Assembly: GCA_031255875.1 (NCBI GenBank)
Contig: JAIRRR010000306.1
Coordinates: 1 to 6,845 of the forward strand
DNA length: 6,845 nucleotides
Direction: 5' to 3'
DNA from: Treponema sp.
GTDB lineage: Bacteria > Spirochaetota > Spirochaetia > Treponematales > Breznakiellaceae
Shown here: positions 5,737-6,845 of the stretch, piece after piece
Position numbering within the stretch: position 1 is the stretch's first letter
Layout: the number at the start of each line of letters is the position of its first letter
Translations under genes and position numbers: made by a program
The notes under the pieces: generated by a model
What the model was told of the DNA's origin: nothing
The model's input: only the letters and a program-made list of their open reading frames with translations
Databases searched by the model: none

Positions 5737-5975
5737 TACTATCCAGAAAAGTCAACGAAAAGATAATGATCGGCGACGACATCTCTGTTTCGATTATTGA
5801 AATAAGGGGGGAACAGGTCCGCATCGGCGTGGACGCCCCCAAGACAGTAAAAGTGTTCCGCCAGGAAGTGTTCGACGCGATCAAAGCCGAAAACAGGGCC
5901 GCCTCCGAATCGGCCCCCGTGCTTCCGGCACTGGATTTCGGCCCGGCCTCAGGCGAAAACCCGCTGGGGCTGTAG
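5730..5975 (+). CDS. csrA: Carbon storage regulator CsrA (RNA-binding translational regulator)
   Basis: This is an 81-residue CsrA. ATG 5730 lies inside the end of fliW and is preceded by AAGGAAGG (5718-5725). The core, residues 1-55, is canonical: [18 protein letters not shown], then [18 protein letters not shown] and RQEVFDAI. The RNA-contacting residues L4, R6 and R44 are present; F43 replaces the more usual His. CsrA dimers bind GGA-containing sites that overlap ribosome sites and block translation, classically of flagellin mRNA, and FliW antagonises them. Residues 57-81 form an Ala/Pro/Ser-rich extension beyond the ~55-60 residue core. C-terminal extensions are usual where FliW is present, since FliW contacts this region in the studied cases, but here that is an inference. 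It is the last gene of the operon; its stop is 10 bases from the stop of the convergent HD-GYP gene. Confidence 0.96.
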   Translation: MLILSRKVNEKIMIGDDISVSIIEIRGEQVRIGVDAPKTVKVFRQEVFDAIKAENRAASESAPVLPALDFGPASGENPLGL

Positions 5976-5985
5976 GGCGCTGCTG

Positions 5986-6845
5986 CTAGAAGTCCCCGTG
6001 CGCGTCGCGGTTTTTCTCATAGAGGCCGCTGAATTCATCGGCCACGGAGCTGAACACATCGAGCAGATAGGGGTCGAACTGCGTGCCCTTGGCTTCCAGC
6101 ATCTTTTCTACCGCCACATCGTGGGGAAATGCGGGCTTGTAGCTCCGCTCCATTCTCAGGGCGTCGTAAACATCGGAGATTGACACTATTCTTGCCGCCA
6201 GGGGTATCATCTCCCCCTCAAGCTGGAAGGGGTAGCCGCAGCCGTTCCATTTTTCGTGATGGGAAAGGGCGATTTCTTTGGCCATGGGGTTTGGATAGGT
6301 TGACAGAATAAACGCGCCGTTTTTCGTGTGTTCCTGCATAACGTTCCATTCCCAATCGGAAAGCGGGCCTTCCTTGTTGAGTATGTCGTCCGGGGTGCCT
6401 ATTTTCCCGACATCGTGCATGGAAGCCAGGAACCCTATGTTGTCGATAAAGTCCGCGTCGATAATGGTGTCGTAATCGCCGCGGTTGTAAAGTTCCTGCG
6501 CGAACGCCTGCGAATAGTAGTTTACCCGGGTGATATGTTTCCCGGTATCGTTGTCCTTGAGTTTCGACGCCTCAAGGAGGCTCATGAAGACGCTCCTTAA
6601 AAGCCGCCTGTTTTCCTCGGTCACGTCGTCGAACATAACGACGAATTCCCGGACGTTTTTCAGGTCCAGGTTCAGGGGGAAAATGTACACCCTGGTTTCC
6701 ACGGTAGCCATGGAACGGGATTTGATCCGCGCTATGCCCTTCCAGGAAGATCCGTTCTTGCCGGAGACCATCGCCTCGCGTATGCTGCGCACGTCGCTCA
6801 GATTAAAGTACTTGCCGAAAACGTCGATGAACGAGTTCCCCACCA
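5986..6845 (-). CDS. PAS/HD-GYP domain protein, probable cyclic di-GMP phosphodiesterase (N-terminus outside window)
   Basis: The frame is open to the right edge and ends at CTA 5986-5988 (TAG on the minus strand), giving about 286 visible residues. The GTG at 6843 is probably internal. Numbering from that codon, residues 1-80 look like the end of a PAS-type sensor (VREFVVMFDDVTEENR). From about 85 comes a complete HD-GYP domain: TGKHITRV (H103), the HD pair in MHDVGKIG (H143, D144), H172 in EHTKNGA, HHEKWNGCGYP (195-205, with the GYP triplet) and ARIVSISDVYDALR. The usual HHEKWDG Asp is Asn here, a common variant. HD-GYP enzymes use a two- or three-metal centre to hydrolyse cyclic di-GMP to pGpG or GMP, which usually favours motility. 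The substrate is inferred from the family. Whether the sensor part carries a response-regulator or membrane domain cannot be seen. Confidence 0.9.
   Translation of the reverse strand, partial: VGNSFIDVFGKYFNLSDVRSIREAMVSGKNGSSWKGIARIKSRSMATVETRVYIFPLNLDLKNVREFVVMFDDVTEENRRLLRSVFMSLLEASKLKDNDTGKHITRVNYYSQAFAQELYNRGDYDTIIDADFIDNIGFLASMHDVGKIGTPDDILNKEGPLSDWEWNVMQEHTKNGAFILSTYPNPMAKEIALSHHEKWNGCGYPFQLEGEMIPLAARIVSISDVYDALRMERSYKPAFPHDVAVEKMLEAKGTQFDPYLLDVFSSVADEFSGLYEKNRDAHGDF
5996..6015 (+). terminator. Candidate intrinsic terminator of the flagellar operon, inside the HD-GYP gene
   Basis: CCGTG (5996-6000) and CGCGG (6006-6010) pair at five positions, one of them G-U, around a 5-base loop, and are followed directly by TTTTT (6011-6015). 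It lies 20 bases after the csrA stop, where the operon transcript should end, but within the last codons of the convergent HD-GYP gene. The stem is short, so confidence is moderate. No comparable structure is seen for the HD-GYP transcript running the other way. Confidence 0.4.

Noticed and set aside
1..6845. CRISPR arrays, tRNA or rRNA genes, insertion sequences, phage genes
   Set aside because: No regularly spaced repeats, no tRNA-like folds noticed, and no transposase, integrase or phage protein in any frame. The gene-free stretches are all under 200 bp.

Overview
The window looks like chromosomal DNA from a GC-rich spirochete of the Treponema/Breznakiellaceae type. Three things suggest this: the gene order flgN-like, flgK, flgL, fliW, csrA, which matches the late flagellar cluster known from treponemes such as T. 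pallidum; a TonB-dependent outer-membrane receptor, which requires a diderm envelope; and protein sequence style. The genus is an inference from gene order and motifs, because no search was run.

Layout, left to right. (1) 2-697, + strand: the C-terminal ~231 residues of a TonB-dependent receptor, cut by the left edge. (2) 698-759: a short convergent spacer with a hairpin-forming repeat. (3) 760-1296, - strand: a complete FmdE-domain protein with a C-terminal zinc finger. (4) 1297-1493: a divergent control region. It carries a sigma-70-like promoter for fmdE with repeats just downstream, a good match to a sigma-28 (FliA) flagellar promoter for the right-hand operon, a hairpin abutting the flgN ribosome binding site, and a possible 20-codon leader ORF. 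(5) 1494-5975, + strand: a five-gene flagellar operon, flgN-like, flgK, flgL, fliW, csrA, with short gaps, a second copy of the intergenic repeat before fliW, and a fliW/csrA overlap. (6) 5986-6845, - strand: the C-terminal part of a PAS plus HD-GYP protein, cut by the right edge and convergent with csrA after only 10 bp. A candidate terminator for the flagellar operon lies inside its 3' end.

How the genes work together. FlgK and FlgL are the junction proteins between hook and filament of the periplasmic flagellum. The FlgN-like protein is their likely export chaperone. FliW and CsrA form the known post-transcriptional switch in which FliW binds flagellin or CsrA and so couples flagellin translation to filament assembly. 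The FliA-type promoter would place the whole set in the late flagellar class. The neighbouring HD-GYP protein probably degrades cyclic di-GMP. The receptor and FmdE protein look functionally separate from motility.

I did not find a clearly new multi-gene system. The points most worth a second look are in the 1297-1493 control region, the repeated hairpin element at 702-746 and 5235-5260, and an A9 tract early in flgL.
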